The notes under the pieces were generated by a model. The model had not been told where the DNA came from and did not search any database. It saw nothing but the letters and a program-made list of their open reading frames with translations. Shown here piece by piece: positions 8,492-16,010 of a DNA stretch of 64,000 bases. This DNA is from CAWCTD01 sp963798455 (GTDB lineage: Bacteria; Acidobacteriota; Terriglobia; Bryobacterales; Bryobacteraceae). Every line of letters begins with the position of its first letter. The first letter of the stretch is position 1. The stretch covers positions 2,542,001 through 2,606,000 of the forward strand of contig CAWCTD010000003.1 of assembly GCA_963798455.1 (NCBI GenBank), read 5' to 3'. Position numbers and translations under genes: made by a program.

Positions 8492-8682
8492 GTGCGCCAC
8501 ATCTCTGAGGACTTGCTTGAGCAGTACGCGCTGAAGAAGCTCCCTGAGGGCGAGGCGGCAGCCTGGAGGAGCACCTCCTGATCTGCCACGACTGCCAGGA
8601 TCGGCTTCAACCGAGGGACGACTTCATCGAGGCCCTGCGGGCCGTGAGACGTGGCAGGGCAGATGATCTCCTAAAGGGCTGA
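8492..8682 (+). pseudogene. frameshifted small anti-sigma-like zinc-finger (zf-HC2-type) protein
   Basis: From GTG 8492 the frame reads MRHISEDLLEQYALKKLPEG-EAAA and then stops at 8579-8581. In the next frame the reading continues LEEHLLICHDCQDRLQPRDD-FIEALRAV to the TGA at 8680-8682. Joined, these give the layout of a small HC2 zinc-finger protein (H...C-x2-C in EEHLLICHDCQ). One base is missing near 8560-8563. It is either a pseudogene or a sequence error; the two halves are otherwise well preserved. Confidence 0.6.
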
Positions 8683-8735
8683 GGAAATCGTCGGAATACC
8701 CGCGCTCTCGGGACACGCCTTCCTCGCCGTCAGAT

Positions 8736-8853
8736 CCCGCTCGACAAGCCGCGCCCGTGCCCGGCTGTTGTCGAAAGCCAGTAGCGTACTGCCCACTTTT
8801 GCCAGGATTGTCAACCGCGCCCTCGGCGGCGATAATCGCCACGTTGGGAGAGA
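8736..8853 (+). repeat. degenerate modular repeat, copy 1 (boxes iv and i)
   Basis: CCCGCTCGACA at 8736-8746 (box iv) is followed by a 75-base segment at 8779-8853 (box i) that starts CAGTAGCGTACTGCCCAC and ends AATCGCCACGTTGGGAGA. The same pair recurs at 9485-9600 with about 75 percent identity by eye. It lies just upstream of the gene at 8898. Confidence 0.6.
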
Positions 8854-8897
8854 AAGGGTCGGTTCGTCGCCTGCTGCCCTGACGGTTCGGAAAGGTA

Positions 8898-9377
8898 ATG
8901 GAAGAACCCTGTCCAGTTCGACAGTCCGTGAACTCCAACCGGAGCGCTTTTTTCGGGGCAAAGGCGAATCTATGGCGAGTCACCCTCTCACGGATACCCT
9001 CCCTGTTCGGTCGCTTGGCATACTTCGCTTCTCTCTGCGATCCAGCGGCCGGGGAGTACCAACACTGGGGAATGTCAGAGATCTACGGCCGAGAGGAGGC
9101 AAACAAGGCGTTCCGTCAGAGCCATGCGGAGGTCTTCGGTGCGTGGCTCTCCTTGGACCTCGCGCAACGGGAGGCCGATTTCGGTCTGTACCGATCTGGA
9201 CTCGAAGCCGAAGGACTTGACGTTCTGGAGGTCGCTGCCCGATTGGAACCCCATCGACGACTTGTGCCCGTGTCGGCCCGGCAAGCGGAATGTGAGGTCT
9301 TTCAGCGCGCGCTCATCGCGCTCTTGGAGAGACCGAGACACGAATCCGCAGTTCCCCTTTCACACGCCTACGCCTGA
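8898..9377 (+). CDS. conserved acidobacterial hypothetical protein
   Basis: ATG 8898 follows AAAGG. The 159-aa product has a loosely conserved N-terminus followed by LFGRLAYFASLCDPAAGEYQ, SEIYGREEANKAFRQSHAEV and VFQRALIALLE. This layout, a TPFGRL-YLASLRDP-like opening and a long helical body, recurs in small proteins I associate with acidobacterial genomes; they are often next to the small HC2 zinc-finger gene, as here. The association suggests a shared regulatory role but nothing in the sequence proves it. The frame is supported more by amino-acid character than by base composition. Confidence 0.6.
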   Translation: MEEPCPVRQSVNSNRSAFFGAKANLWRVTLSRIPSLFGRLAYFASLCDPAAGEYQHWGMSEIYGREEANKAFRQSHAEVFGAWLSLDLAQREADFGLYRSGLEAEGLDVLEVAARLEPHRRLVPVSARQAECEVFQRALIALLERPRHESAVPLSHAYA

Positions 9378-9484
9378 CCTGCCTGAATCGGGCATCCTAC
9401 ATCGGGCGTCGGCCGTCGCTAGTTCCTAGTCAGCGCTCCCTCGGTGGCCGCCTCTTTCCTCGACAAACGGGAAGCGCGCCAGTT

Positions 9485-9718
9485 CCCGCTCGACACGCCG
9501 CGCCCGCGCCGCCGTTAACCCAAGTCAGTAGCGTACTGCCCACCATCGCCAGGCTTTTCAACCGTATCCGCGCCGAGTACAATCGCCACATTGGGAGACG
9601 CTCGATATTCTCCCTGACTGAAACCTTCCCCAAACCCGGAGGGCACCTGGAACGGCGTCCTCCGGCCCTCCAATCTCGCACGCCACAGCAGCCCCGTGGT
9701 GCGTTCGCCGGGCAGCGG
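9485..9718 (+). repeat. degenerate modular repeat, copy 2 (boxes iv, i, ii, iii)
   Basis: Order of parts: CCCGCTCGACA at 9485-9495 (iv); the CAGTAGCGTACTGCCCAC... segment at 9526-9600 (i); a hairpin CGGAGGGC...GTCCTCCGG at 9637-9665 (ii); and GCAGCCCCGTGGTGCGTTCG at about 9688-9707 continuing CCGGGCAGCGG (iii). The 420-bp gap between the genes at 8898 and 9801 is largely made of this unit; no other gene was seen in it. Confidence 0.6.
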
Positions 9719-9800
9719 ACGATGGTCTGGTATCCCCTTCTTCAGGGCCGCCCCTCTGTGGAGGTAGTGGCGGTGCGATAATTGCGGAGGCGCGGCGGAA

Positions 9801-10052
9801 ATGGGTATCCTGCTTTGGCTTGTTCTCGCCAGCTTCTGTCTGGTCGCGGGGCTGGTCTACATCATGATCCGCTGGTTAAGGCGGCAGAAGCGCAAGGCCT
9901 CCGAACAGGCCGCCGTCGAAAGGGCCGCCATCGAACGCAACCTTGAGGAGCGTTGTCGCCCCCCGATTCCCCAGAAACAGACGCAGCGATCCGAGTTTCC
10001 CCGCAAAGATGCGCATAGCAGCCCCGCCACGCGATCGCAGAGGGCAGGGTGA
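9801..10052 (+). CDS. small single-helix membrane protein, unknown function
   Basis: An 83-aa frame from ATG 9801, preceded by GGAGGCGCGGCGGA. One membrane helix (ILLWLVLASFCLVAGLVYIM) is followed by a basic stretch (RWLRRQKRK) and an Ala/Glu helix. The last third overlaps a copy of repeat box iii (10016-10045), so the C-terminus is probably not conserved sequence. It belongs to the set of tiny membrane ORFs separated by repeats. Whether it is translated cannot be told from sequence alone. Confidence 0.45.
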   Translation: MGILLWLVLASFCLVAGLVYIMIRWLRRQKRKASEQAAVERAAIERNLEERCRPPIPQKQTQRSEFPRKDAHSSPATRSQRAG

Positions 10053-10323
10053 ACTTCCCCACCATCCCCCCTACAGGCCGGCGCCGCCAGCATCCTCTCG
10101 CCCCATTGACAGCGCCGATAAGCAGGTTCATAATTGCCGGATCGGGCGAGACTCCTAGAGAAGACGAACCCAACACCCGACCCGGAGGGCGCCCCAGACC
10201 AAAGACGCCCTCCGGTCACTCCAACCCGCGCGTTACGGCCCCGTGGTGCAATCGCTGAGCCTCGGGTGAAGGTCTTGCTGTCCCCCAGAAGCCACCCCCC
10301 GCCCCGCCAGTTCCCGCTCGACA
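10016..10323 (+). repeat. degenerate modular repeats, copies 3 and 4 (box iii; then i, ii, iii, iv)
   Basis: A box iii at 10016-10045 (AGCAGCCCCGCCACGCGATC) is followed by a full unit: CATAATTGCCGGATCGGGCG at 10129-10148 (i), the hairpin CGGAGGGCGCC...GACGCCCTCCGG at 10183-10215 (ii), ACGGCCCCGTGGTGCAATCG at 10235-10254 (iii) and CCCGCTCGACA at 10313-10323 (iv). The 333-bp stretch between the gene at 9801 and the insertion sequence consists mainly of these parts. Confidence 0.6.
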
Positions 10324-10461
10324 CATCCCGCCCGTCGCGACGATGGACGGAGCGCCCTCTTTTCCACTCAGCATATTCCAATCGAAGGATGAGCCTGAAG
10401 GATGATGGGGGCTGAGCAGTCTGGGCTCCTTTCTGTGAGTGTGTAAGTGTCTCGGAGTCGG

Positions 10462-10569
10462 GGCTGTGGGAATGTGGGAATCGCGGCAGCGATTTCCAAG
10501 GGCGGTGGGCAAAGAGGGAAACCTGGTGTTGGTTTTCCTCTTTGTCCACGGCCCGGCATTTCCACAGCC
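10462..10569. other. large nested hairpin inside the insertion sequence
   Basis: GGCTGTGGGAATG at 10462-10474 can pair with CATTTCCACAGCC at 10557-10569. Nested inside, GTGGGCAAAGAGGGAAACC (about 10505-10523) pairs with GGTTTTCCTCTTTGTCCAC (10531-10549). It lies between the left end of the element and the stop codon of the transposase, so it may end transposase transcription or block read-through into the element; this is inference. Confidence 0.5.
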
Positions 10570-10574
10570 TTTTC

Positions 10575-11804
10575 TCATGCGCTCTTCCTTCGTTGGAAGC
10601 TGGCGAATAGCTTCTGTTTGGCGGTCTGCATCCGGCGGGCTGCCGCCGTGTCGGTTTCGGCTCGCTCGATCTCATTGAGCCTTTCGATGGTCACCCCCGG
10701 CCGGAGGGCGCGCACCACCCCGGGCAACTGGCGCAAGATCTCCCAGGGCGTGGCGTACCAGCGGTACACCCTGCGTTGCTTGCCCTTGGCTCCGGTCTCC
10801 ACTTCGGGCACGCCGCAGGGCCGGTGGAAGCTCAGGTAGGGATTGAAGTATCCCTCGTAGAACTCCTCGATCGCCTGCGCATGGCTGGAGTCGATATATC
10901 CGTAGCCCATGTGCTTGCGCACCACCGCGCCGTTCTTCGCCTCCGCCAAGCCGTTGTCGTTGGAATGCCGCGGCCGCGACTTGGTCTGTTGGATCAGCAA
11001 CTTGTTGAGCAGCTTGGCCACCGTGTGGTTGATGAACTCGCTGCCGTTGTCGGAATGGAAGCCGCGGATGTGAAACGGAAACTGCCGCAGCATGGCTTCC
11101 AGCACCGGCTGCAAGTAGGCTTCGCTGATCTGCTCGGCCGCCCCCACCACCTGCCACTGCGTGACCTCGTCCACGGCATTGATGTGATACGCCCCTTTCA
11201 CGCCTCCCAGATCCCCCTGGTGCACCGTGTCCACCCGCAGGTAGCCCGGTCGTCCGTCCGGCTCTGGCCGGCGCCGTTCGCCAATGGCCACCTGCACCGG
11301 CCGCGTTTTCTGGTAGACCACCCGCTTCTGCCGGTACGTCCGGCTCTTGCGCAGGTTGTAGATGTGGGCCATCGAAATGGCCGCCAGCCGCTCATAGCGG
11401 GGGTCCTTGAAATCGTACCGCGCCCGCTGCAGGAGCTTCTGCGTCGCCGGGCCGCTGAGCGTCTCATGGGCCTGGTCGACTTCGGCCAGCAACTCGATGT
11501 CGGCTAGCCTGTAGCGGCAAGCAAAGCGGTGGCGCCGGTAGAGCGCCTCCTTGACCTCGCCGCTGTCGCCGTACTTGCCGATCAGCCGCGTCACCTGCGC
11601 CCGGCTCAGCCCGGACATCTTCGCCACGTAACGTCGCAACAGTCCCTTCGCCTCCCGACCGCATTGCCCATAGCGCTGCTGCTTCAATGTCCGCGTCACC
11701 CAGTCATAAACCTCCCGCCGGTTCTTGCCCTCGAACCGAACCGGCTCGCTGGCCTCCAAAAACGCCCGGATCTGCTCCAGGCTCATTGTGTCCCGATCCT
11801 GCAT
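10575..11804 (-). CDS. integrase-core (rve, DDE) transposase
   Basis: The ATG at 11804 is chosen over a TTG at 11816 whose ribosome site would be too close. The 409-aa product has an N-terminal HTH region (KMSGLSRAQVTRLIGKYG), then a retroviral-integrase-type catalytic domain: first Asp in LRVDTVHQGD, second in FHSDNGSEF, and Glu in NGLAEAKNG, followed by NPYLSFHRPCG. The architecture fits IS481/ISNCY-like single-ORF transposases. The gene is intact. It is the only gene of the element bounded by the inverted repeats at 10386 and 11891. Confidence 0.88.
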   Translation of the reverse strand: MQDRDTMSLEQIRAFLEASEPVRFEGKNRREVYDWVTRTLKQQRYGQCGREAKGLLRRYVAKMSGLSRAQVTRLIGKYGDSGEVKEALYRRHRFACRYRLADIELLAEVDQAHETLSGPATQKLLQRARYDFKDPRYERLAAISMAHIYNLRKSRTYRQKRVVYQKTRPVQVAIGERRRPEPDGRPGYLRVDTVHQGDLGGVKGAYHINAVDEVTQWQVVGAAEQISEAYLQPVLEAMLRQFPFHIRGFHSDNGSEFINHTVAKLLNKLLIQQTKSRPRHSNDNGLAEAKNGAVVRKHMGYGYIDSSHAQAIEEFYEGYFNPYLSFHRPCGVPEVETGAKGKQRRVYRWYATPWEILRQLPGVVRALRPGVTIERLNEIERAETDTAAARRMQTAKQKLFASFQRRKSA

Positions 11805-11934
11805 GCTGACAATCAATCTCCAGCATGCCCAACCTCCCCGCCTTCAGGCTCATCTTGCGTTAGAAACACACCCTTCCTTCAGGCTCATCCTGCATTAGAC
11901 AAGACTCACTCTTGACAATCAAGATAAACGGGTC

Positions 11935-12150
11935 CACAATTACCGGGTCGAGTGAGAGTCCTTTCGGGGGATGCGAAGCCCTCCACCCGACGCGGAGGGC
12001 GCCTACCTGTGTGGTGGCTGTGTCCCGTGGCGCCCTCCGGTCTCCCAAGTCGGGCGTAGCAGCCCCGCGGCGTGGTTGTAGAGGCTCGGATGTTTCCAGG
12101 ATTGATAAACCAGATAATCGGGTCTAGAATTGCCCGGTCGAGCATCCCAC
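11935..12150 (+). repeat. degenerate modular repeats, copies 5 and 6 (i, ii, iii; then i)
   Basis: Parts in order: CACAATTACCGGGTCGAGTG at 11935-11954 (i); hairpin CGGAGGGCGCC...GGCGCCCTCCGG at 11993-12040 (ii); GCAGCCCCGCGGCGTGGTTG from about 12059 to 12089 (iii); and again TAGAATTGCCCGGTCGAG at about 12125-12142 (i). The second i box lies directly upstream of the small ORF at 12170. Same part order as copies 2 and 4. Confidence 0.6.
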
Positions 12151-12169
12151 CCGATTGCGAGGTGACCGA

Positions 12170-12313
12170 GTGATCTTCGCTATCGCCTGCGTAGCGTTGC
12201 TGATGCTTTTTCTGGGAGCCATCGCGTTGAGTACTTGGCTTCTCCTCACCAGCCGCCCTAGCCGTCTTCCGCATTGGCAGAATCGGAGAAAAGGCTCCAG
12301 AATGGCGGCATAG
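12170..12313 (+). CDS. very small single-helix membrane protein (47 aa)
   Basis: GTG 12170 is preceded by GCGAGGTGA. The product has one hydrophobic helix (AIACVALLMLFLGAIALSTW) with a following LLLTSRPSR and a basic tail (NRRKGSRMAA). It is in the same arrangement as the ORFs at 9801 and 12685: repeat unit, ribosome site, short helix, basic tail. No homolog is recognised. Real translation is plausible but unproven. Confidence 0.4.
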   Translation: MIFAIACVALLMLFLGAIALSTWLLLTSRPSRLPHWQNRRKGSRMAA

Positions 12314-12386
12314 AGTTGCCTTGGTGAATGTCCCGACCAGGGGCGCCGCGTGGGGCAGCGCCGGGTAGTCATCCAGTTCGCTCACA

Positions 12387-12472
12387 CGAGCGCCGCCACG
12401 CGCTCGCCGGGCCTCGGGTGATGCCACAGCATCCCCCTATAGGTTGCCCTCGCCGCCTGTCCCCGCTCGACA
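12387..12472 (+). repeat. degenerate modular repeat, copy 7 (boxes iii and iv)
   Basis: CGAGCGCCGCCACGCGCTCG, continuing CCGGGCCTCGGGTG, at 12387-12420 (iii), then CCCGCTCGACA at 12462-12472 (iv). The 371-bp stretch between the ORFs at 12170 and 12685 holds this unit and no other recognised feature. Confidence 0.5.
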
Positions 12473-12684
12473 GGCGGCGCCTCGCCGCCCGTCCCGCCAA
12501 GTCACGCGCCTACGGGCTCGGAGAGGTGCGCGAGTGCCGCGATCCGCCACACCCAGGACCTGAAGTTTACAAACAAGAATGCGACCGGCGCCACGTTAGG
12601 ACATCTTCAGCCAGAGAACCGATCTCCGGCCCCGAGGAAGAACGACGCTCGGGGGCGAGAAGACCGTATGAGGAGGGTCCGACT

Positions 12685-12864
12685 ATGGACTGGTACAGCG
12701 GCTTGCTCGCGGTTGTGGCGGGAGTCGTGCTTCTCCTGTCCAGGGCGGAGATCCGCCAGGAACGCCAGCGGCGGGAGAGCATGTGGGAGCACTTGATGTC
12801 GGCGGTAGGCCACATTCAAGACTCCTCAGGGAACACTCAAGGCCGGGCATTGCGGGACGCCTGA
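12685..12864 (+). CDS. small single-helix membrane protein (59 aa)
   Basis: ATG 12685 follows AGGAGGGT (12671-12678), a strong site; the longer open frame upstream is Arg/Pro-rich and looks non-coding. The product has one membrane helix (YSGLLAVVAGVVLLLSRAEI), an Arg/Glu coiled stretch (RQERQRRESMWEHLMS) and a polar tail. It is the best supported of the small ORFs in the repeat array. Function unknown. Confidence 0.55.
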   Translation: MDWYSGLLAVVAGVVLLLSRAEIRQERQRRESMWEHLMSAVGHIQDSSGNTQGRALRDA

Positions 12865-13308
12865 AAACCGACCAATTGTTGCGCGCCATGCCCCGGACAA
12901 GGCAGACTCCGGGCCAGCGGGCGGCCATAGCAAGGCAGCACGGGCGTGCCCGCCGCTGAATTGCGCCGCTCGCCGAGGAAGGTGCGAGGCGCACGTCAGC
13001 CTAGCGGTGCTTTATTCGTGGTCGCCCGCGGCCTTGCCGGGGCCTTGGCGGGCGATTCCGCGCGAGCAGCGGGCGTTCTGGGCGAGGGGCTGGGACTCCG
13101 GACAACTCCCGGCCCGGCGCTGACTGCGGGGGCGTCGTCTGGTGCGAGCTGGCCGGCAGGCCGCGGCCCCGCCACGCGAGCGTCAGCCGGTGGGAGCCAT
13201 TCTGGGAGCCAGACGGGTGGAAACTGGCACTCCGCCCAGCACGCCATAGAAAGTGACCCGCGCTAAGCCGTACACCACGTTAGCCCGCAGTACTCTATGG
13301 AAAGCGGC
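12865..13308. other. 444-bp GC-rich stretch without a recognised gene
   Basis: Only one more repeat box iii is visible (GCGGCCCCGCCACGCGAGCG, about 13163-13182). A minus-strand open frame at 12996-13247 is Pro/Ala-rich and lacks a ribosome site, so it is not annotated. Confidence 0.4.
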
Positions 13309-13361
13309 CCGTGGAACTTCGAACCAGTAGGCCGGGGGTTCGAGTCCCTCCGGGCACGCCA
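13309..13361 (+). other. degenerate 3' half of a tRNA, possible attachment-site scar
   Basis: Reading left to right there is an anticodon-arm-like GTGGAACTTCGAACCAG, a T-arm GGGGG-TTCGAGT-CCCTC, and an acceptor strand CGGGCAC-G-CCA ending at 13361. The matching 5' acceptor GTGCCCG and the D-arm are missing upstream. tRNA halves running from the anticodon loop to CCA are the usual attachment cores of tyrosine recombinases. It lies at the junction between accessory DNA and the first core-like gene. The amino-acid identity is uncertain. Confidence 0.5.
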
Positions 13362-13380
13362 GCTTGGAAACCGCCTCGGT

Positions 13381-13581
13381 TCAGCCTGGAACGGTCTTCC
13401 TCGAAAGTGCGTGACGCATCCGCGCCACCCCCGGTTCTAAAGCCACCTCATAGCCCAGGCGTTCGAGCCTCCTGACAAGATTCGCGGCGCCACGGGTGGC
13501 GGTGATTCTAGGCCTGGAACCCTGCTTGGCCTTGCATCGGGCTGCTGAATTGCCGGACAATGCCCTGGGGGACTTCCACAA
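13381..13581 (-). pseudogene. possible transposase C-terminal remnant
   Basis: The minus-strand frame reads PRITATRGAANLVRRLERLG and YEVALEPGVARMRHALSRK before its stop. The RGAxxLVRRLERLGYEVxLEP pattern is like the C-terminal ends of some insertion-sequence transposases, but no family-defining residue is present and no start or catalytic part is visible. Kept as a low-confidence fragment at the edge of the accessory region. Confidence 0.25.
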
Positions 13582-13643
13582 CTGAAATCCCCGCCAGGGT
13601 GTTTCCGGAAGGCAACTTGTATCCGTTTGGGAGGAGGGGCATC

Positions 13644-15155
13644 ATGTCCGATCAAGACCGCCGAGAGTTTCTTGGCGCGGCAACTGGACTCGCCGCGTTC
13701 ACCATCGTCCCGAGACATGTGCTGGGGGGCCGAGGCAACGTCGCGCCCAGCGACAAGATCACCCTCGCCTACATCGGAGTCGGCACGGAGGGCCTGCGCG
13801 AGATGCCGGCTCTACTCACCATCCCCGAAATCCGGATCGTGTCCGTTTGCGACCCCAGCAAGAATGCCGTCGGGTATTTCGATTGGTCCAGCAACGGCAT
13901 CGTCGACCAGATCCGCCAGGTGCTCGGCAAGCCGGATTGGTGGGGCGGCCGCGAGGGAACAATCCCCGGAGGCAGAGACGCCGCTAAGGACATCGTCGAC
14001 ACCTACTACAAATCGTCAGCCGCGGAAGGCTGCTCCTCGTATGCCGACTTCCGTGAGCTGCTCGACAAGGAGAAGGACCTCGATGCCATCAAGATCATGA
14101 CGCCGGACCACCTGCACGCCGTCATCAGTATCACGGCCATGCGGAAGGGCAAGCACGTCATGACGCACAAGCCCATTGCCAACCGGCTGCAGGAAGCCCG
14201 AATGGTCATCGACACCGCGCGCGCCACGGGCGTTGCCACGCACTTCCTTCCTTGGGACTCCAACGGATCCATGGACCAGGTGATGGCCTGGATCAACGAC
14301 GGCGCCATCGGCACGCTTCGGGAGGTTCACAACTGGACCAACCGTCCCGTGTGGCCGCAGTATTCCGCCTTGCCCACCGACACGCCACCCATTCCTCCCG
14401 GCTTCGATTGGGACCTGTGGCTGGGCCCGGAGGCTGACCGCCCGTATCATCCGAACTACACGCACATGGTCTTTCGCGGCTGGTACGATTTCGGCGGCGG
14501 CTCGATGGCGGACATGGGCCACTACAGCCTCTGGACCGTGTTCAACGCCCTGGAGCTGGCGGGCCCCACCCGCATCGAGCCGATGCTCAGCCACGACTGC
14601 GCATTCAAGGACGTCGTTTCCACCACGGTCAAGAACGATTACTCTTTCCCCGCCGCCGGCGTGGTCCGCTTCCGCTACCCGGCGCGCGGGCAGAGGCCGG
14701 CGGTGGACCTGGTCTGGTATGAGGGCGGCATGCGGCCGCCCAGACCGGAGGAACTGGAGGAGGACGGCAAAGAGCTTCCGGCCGAGGGCGTAATGTTCGC
14801 CGGCGACAAGGGCAAGATTCTCGCGGGATTCTACCTGGCGGACCCGCGGCTGATACCCGAAAGAAAGATGAGCGGTTACGCCGCCGACACAAGGCCCCAG
14901 CCCCACCAAAGCCAGCCGGGCGAGATTTCGCCGGGGCTCGGCGCCTGGATCGGGGCCTGCCGTGGTGGGGCGCCATCGCCCGGGAACTTCTTGAACGCCG
15001 GCCCGATCTCGGAAGCCGTCAACCTGTACGCCGTTGCCTATCGGACCCGTCAGACCCTGGTGTACGATCCGGAAACCGCCAGCATCACCAACTCGCGGGA
15101 GGTCAACCGCTACCTTTCTCGCGAATACCGAAAAGGATGGGAGGTCAAAGCATGA
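13644..15155 (+). CDS. Gfo/Idh/MocA family oxidoreductase, Tat-exported
   Basis: ATG 13644 follows GGGAGGAGGGG. The 503-aa protein starts with a twin-arginine signal (DRREFLGAATGLAAFTIVP), then the N-terminal NAD(P)-binding Rossmann part (ITLAYIGVGTEGLREM; VSVCDPSKN) and the family lysine motif MTHKPIANRLQEAR (the EKP-like element), then the C-terminal alpha/beta domain. Such exported oxidoreductases in acidobacteria and planctomycetes act on sugars or inositols; the substrate cannot be read. Its stop overlaps the next start (ATGA at 15152), so it is coupled to the isomerase-like gene. Confidence 0.88.
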   Translation: MSDQDRREFLGAATGLAAFTIVPRHVLGGRGNVAPSDKITLAYIGVGTEGLREMPALLTIPEIRIVSVCDPSKNAVGYFDWSSNGIVDQIRQVLGKPDWWGGREGTIPGGRDAAKDIVDTYYKSSAAEGCSSYADFRELLDKEKDLDAIKIMTPDHLHAVISITAMRKGKHVMTHKPIANRLQEARMVIDTARATGVATHFLPWDSNGSMDQVMAWINDGAIGTLREVHNWTNRPVWPQYSALPTDTPPIPPGFDWDLWLGPEADRPYHPNYTHMVFRGWYDFGGGSMADMGHYSLWTVFNALELAGPTRIEPMLSHDCAFKDVVSTTVKNDYSFPAAGVVRFRYPARGQRPAVDLVWYEGGMRPPRPEELEEDGKELPAEGVMFAGDKGKILAGFYLADPRLIPERKMSGYAADTRPQPHQSQPGEISPGLGAWIGACRGGAPSPGNFLNAGPISEAVNLYAVAYRTRQTLVYDPETASITNSREVNRYLSREYRKGWEVKA

Positions 15156-15985
15156 ATCGCAGACAGTTACTAGGCACAGCTGCGTCTTATGTGGCAGGAG
15201 TAGGCAGGGTCCTGGCGAATGCCTTGGGATGGCCCGTCGGATGCCAGATGTATCCCACGCGGGATTTGATCGGCAAGGATTTTGCCGGCACTCTCCGCCA
15301 GATGCGCGAGGCGGGGTATCAAACCATCGAGATGTGCTCGCCGCCGGGCTATCCATCGACCGGCTTCGGCGCGCTCACGAAGTTGAAAGCCCCGGAAATG
15401 CGCCGCTTGATCGAGGGCGCGGGACTTCGCTGTGAAAGCTGCCACTACCAATTCGGCGAACTGAAGCAGAACCTGGACGACCGCATCGCATTCGCCAAGG
15501 AGCTTGGGCTGAAGCAGATGGTCCTCGCCATGTTCGGTTTGCCCGACAATGCGGGCCTGGCCGATTGGACGCAGGCCGCCAACGAACTCAACAAAATCGG
15601 AGAACGGACCAGGAAGGCCGGGATCCAGATGGTTTTCCACAATCACGAGTTCGAGTTCCGCCAGATCGGCGGCGTGCTCATCTACGATCACCTGATGGGC
15701 GTCCTCAATCCGGACGCCGTCAAGATGCAGTTCCAGGTGGCGGTCATCAGCATCGGCTATCAGGCCGCGACCTTCTTCGAGAAGTATCCCGGCCGCTTTG
15801 CATCGATGCACCTCGCCGATTGGTCGGCGAGCGAGAAGAAACAGGTGCCCATCGGAGCGGGCGTCGTCGATTGGAAACCCCTGTTCACCGCCGCGAAGAA
15901 CGCTGGAGTGAAGAATTACTTCGTGGAGATGAGTCTGGACCTGATGAAGGCCAGCACTCAGTATCTGCGCGCACTGAAGGTATAG
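15152..15985 (+). CDS. sugar phosphate isomerase/epimerase family (xylose isomerase-like TIM barrel)
   Basis: ATG 15152 overlaps the upstream stop. The 277-aa protein has a twin-arginine-like leader (NRRQLLGTAASYVAGVG), then the AP-endonuclease-2/xylose-isomerase-like barrel: CQMYPTRDL, REAGYQTIEMCSPPGY, the metal-site strand MVFHNHEFEF, and GRFASMHLADWS. Members interconvert sugars, inositols or hydroxypyruvate; the substrate is unknown. Shortness at the C-terminus is within the family range. Translation is coupled to the oxidoreductase gene, so both probably act on one substrate. Confidence 0.82.
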   Translation: MNRRQLLGTAASYVAGVGRVLANALGWPVGCQMYPTRDLIGKDFAGTLRQMREAGYQTIEMCSPPGYPSTGFGALTKLKAPEMRRLIEGAGLRCESCHYQFGELKQNLDDRIAFAKELGLKQMVLAMFGLPDNAGLADWTQAANELNKIGERTRKAGIQMVFHNHEFEFRQIGGVLIYDHLMGVLNPDAVKMQFQVAVISIGYQAATFFEKYPGRFASMHLADWSASEKKQVPIGAGVVDWKPLFTAAKNAGVKNYFVEMSLDLMKASTQYLRALKV

Positions 15986-16010
15986 AGGTTGCGCGAGGAG
16001 GGTGGCGATC

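Larger units (their letters stand above)
10386..11891. mobile_element. DDE-transposase insertion sequence, about 1.5 kb
   Basis: A 17-bp inverted repeat, AGGATGAGCCTGAAGGA at 10386-10402 and its complement at 11875-11891, brackets one transposase gene read on the minus strand. A second, imperfect copy of the right end lies at 11841-11866. No clear target-site duplication could be seen at the outer edges, so the exact ends are uncertain. The element interrupts the repeat/small-ORF array: a box iv lies left of it and a box i right of it. Confidence 0.7.

Noticed and set aside
8264..12864. The repeat/small-ORF array as an integron cassette array
   Set aside because: No integron integrase (extra IntI helix) or paired attC core sites (GTTRRRY with RYYYAAC) could be identified; the repeat parts are a different design.
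2408..13111. A 15-bp match TCCGGACAACTCCCG at 2408-2422 and 13097-13111 as element ends
   Set aside because: One or two such matches are expected by chance in 64 kb of this composition, and the flanks do not match.
12996..13247. Minus-strand Pro/Ala-rich open frame
   Set aside because: Composition follows the local GC content; no ribosome site, no motif.
14016..15356. Long minus-strand open frame opposite the Gfo/Idh/MocA gene; similar long frames at 20662-22299, 22127-23746 and 23559-24980 on the plus strand
   Set aside because: They mirror well-supported genes, have Arg/Gly/Pro/Val-rich shadow composition and lack ribosome sites; typical for high-GC antisense frames.
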